From positions 1 through 34,640 of the forward strand of contig CAKRIZ010000019.1 of the NCBI GenBank assembly GCA_934351445.1: 34,640 nt of DNA. The letters are read 5' to 3'. The first letter of the stretch is position 1, and the number at the start of each line of letters is the position of its first letter. Positions 33,379-34,640 of the stretch are shown piece after piece. Origin of the DNA: an uncultured Eubacterium sp. (lineage in GTDB: Bacteria; Bacillota; Clostridia; Lachnospirales; Lachnospiraceae). Under the pieces are notes generated by a model. That model saw only the letters and a program-made list of their open reading frames with translations, was not told where the DNA came from and ran no database searches. The translations under genes and the position numbers were made by a program.

Positions 33379-34314
33379 CATTATCTTCTTTTTCTTGAAA
33401 ATCCAAATACAAACGATCACGACAAGCACACTGATACCTGCCACATATGGATATCCGTGTGCCAGCTCCGGCATATGTTCAAAATTCATGCCATACCAGC
33501 CGGTAATGAGTGTGAGTGGGAAAAAGATTGTCGATACAACGGTGAGAAACTGCATATTCCGGTTCTGCAGTTCATCGACCTGCCCCTGATATACCTCTTT
33601 CACCTGCCCTGCATAATCGATCAGATTCAGGCATCGATGCAGCAGACGTTCCGCGCGTGCACTGCATGTCCCGAAATACCGCCTCTCGTTTTTCTCAAAC
33701 AGCTCGTTTTCATTTTCCTCCAGCTCGCGGCCGACCTCGATCATCTGCTCGTAATAGCCGCGCAGCAGCAACAGGCGTCTGCGCATGTGCAGCATATGCG
33801 TCATGAACAGTCCGGTCTGCCGGCACAGTGCTTCCTCCTCCAGGTGCATCAGCTCCTTCTCATATTTTTCCAGCAAACTGACATCCCCCACCAGCAGTTC
33901 TGTCAGAATCAGAAACAGCATCCGCCCAACCTGTGCCTGCACATCGATCGACTTTTGCTGTAACCGCTCGCAGATAGACTGCGCATATCCATCCTCGCCC
34001 ACGAGCAGCACACATCTTCGGTTGACAAAAAAGAGCATCCGACGCGGCTCTGCCAGCACATCCGCATGATCCGGCACCACAAGGGTGCCATGATAATAAT
34101 CCTGCTCTACTTCAACTTTGCAAAATGATGCCTCTTTTAACAGTTCCTTCCATACATGTACTTCGCCCTGCTCCCCAAAGCCCATCTGCCCCAGCACCGC
34201 CTGCGCATGCATGCAATCTGTGAGGATCAGCACTTTTTCTTCCTCCGCCAGATACGCTTCCTCTATTTTCTGTAAACCATGTATGCTCCCATACACCATA
34301 ACCGCTTGTTCCAT
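33376..34314 (-). CDS. corA: CorA-family magnesium/divalent cation transporter
   Basis: A 312-residue pentameric channel subunit. A large cytoplasmic N-terminal domain is followed by two membrane segments near the C-terminus; the first ends in the family signature YGMN (TLITGWYGMNFEHMPE) and the second is GISVLVVIVCIWIF with a basic end. The N-terminal half is divergent from E. coli CorA but length and topology fit. ATG 34314 has CAGGAGA upstream. Its stop overlaps the distal fru operator candidate, and no terminator separates it from fruK. Confidence 0.9.
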   Translation of the reverse strand: MEQAVMVYGSIHGLQKIEEAYLAEEEKVLILTDCMHAQAVLGQMGFGEQGEVHVWKELLKEASFCKVEVEQDYYHGTLVVPDHADVLAEPRRMLFFVNRRCVLLVGEDGYAQSICERLQQKSIDVQAQVGRMLFLILTELLVGDVSLLEKYEKELMHLEEEALCRQTGLFMTHMLHMRRRLLLLRGYYEQMIEVGRELEENENELFEKNERRYFGTCSARAERLLHRCLNLIDYAGQVKEVYQGQVDELQNRNMQFLTVVSTIFFPLTLITGWYGMNFEHMPELAHGYPYVAGISVLVVIVCIWIFKKKKIM

Positions 34315-34408
34315 TCATTCTCCTGCCAGTGACCGTCTCCACAGTCAGATTCGCCCATGAATCACATTTATTGTGTAGTATTCCCGTTTTTTTTAATTAT
34401 AAAATTAA

Positions 34409-34627
34409 GCGTTTGCGAAACTATTTTTGTCAGGTTTTTGGTCATGCAAGCACATTGTTAAGAGGTCGCAGCTCCTGCAAGCATGTCTGTTTTGCTTTCG
34501 TTGCACGAACCATTCCGAGGAGCCTCGGAAAAACCTAACTCGTGTTCAGCAGAGGCTTCCACGAGTTACGAGTCTCCTCTCCATCGTGCAAAGGCAGCAA
34601 AATCAGACACGCCTTTGCTCGCGCTGC
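34409..34627. repeat. Structured repeat element with large branched hairpin at the right edge
   Basis: Bases 34409-34482 match the 30156 element. The rest folds: GTCTG-TTTTGCT (34485-34496) and TTGCACGA (34501-34508) pair with TCGTGCAA (34584-34591) and AGCAAAATCAGAC (34596-34608). GCAGC and GCAA further out pair with TTTGC and GCTGC up to 34627. Inside are two perfect 8-bp hairpins, 34513-34530 (TTCCGAGG/CCTCGGAA) and 34537-34567 (AACTCGTG/CACGAGTT). No protein gene is supported in 34315-34640. The upstream piece 34315-34408 is AT-rich without clear features. Confidence 0.75.
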
Positions 34628-34640
34628 TACTTCCTCATCT

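Noticed and set aside
33322..33963. 213-residue plus-strand frame
   Set aside because: Antisense to corA; low-complexity Gln/His-rich translation typical of a shadow.

Overview
The window looks like a chromosomal segment from a Gram-positive, strictly fermentative Clostridia member, most probably a gut Lachnospiraceae. This is an inference from gene content: a single-locus fructose PTS, a Xfp-type phosphoketolase, KtrAB, a TPR-LuxR regulator beside a hybrid kinase, DUF3791/DUF3990 genes and a TnpV fragment. No rRNA or tRNA gene was seen. Nearly all genes are on the minus strand; only a GH13 glucosidase and an HD-GYP protein are clearly on plus.

Left end (1-4400), accessory and decayed. A TnpV-type transposon gene runs off the left edge. 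Next to it is what looks like the first ~36 codons of a BREX pglZ gene, cut off by unrelated (probably mobile) DNA. Directly upstream sits an intact AlbA_2/HATPase protein with a 7 x 21-bp tandem repeat in its linker. A DUF3791 - truncated DUF3990 - DUF3791 cluster and an alpha/beta hydrolase with a short overlapping leader ORF follow.

Signalling and central metabolism (4500-14300). A three-gene operon encodes a TPR-LuxR regulator, a membrane hybrid histidine kinase (HisKA-HATPase-REC-Hpt) and a pseudo-receiver/receiver protein. It has a sigma-A-like promoter and an inverted-repeat operator candidate. Phosphoketolase is monocistronic with its own promoter and terminator. An ECF sigma factor, a DUF4367 anti-sigma-like protein and a lipoprotein form a second regulatory unit.

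Envelope and ion transport (14300-24300). KtrA/KtrB potassium uptake, an anchored secreted protein of unknown role, and a plus-strand GH13 alpha-glucosidase are followed by a minus-strand operon pssA-psd-PAP2-like-response regulator-histidine kinase-YbhN/MprF-like flippase. This joins phosphatidylethanolamine synthesis, a putative lipid headgroup enzyme, a lipid flippase candidate and a two-component system. Three tandem repeats upstream of pssA are a candidate binding site for the regulator.

Right part (24300-34640). A double-HD (HD-GYP) protein, a CinA-C amidase, a membrane-anchored MerR regulator overlapping a YbjQ gene (with a textbook 19-bp-spacer MerR promoter), and then the fructose PTS locus in transcription order fruK-fruA(IIABC)-HPr-EI-DeoR. 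The HPr keeps His15 but has Lys where the regulatory Ser46 should be. corA lies upstream. Structured repeat elements occur at 17033, 28105, 30156 and 34409. The last two share a 74-bp near-identical core and open into large multi-hairpin structures. These repeats, the altered HPr and the lipid/two-component operon are the best leads in the window.
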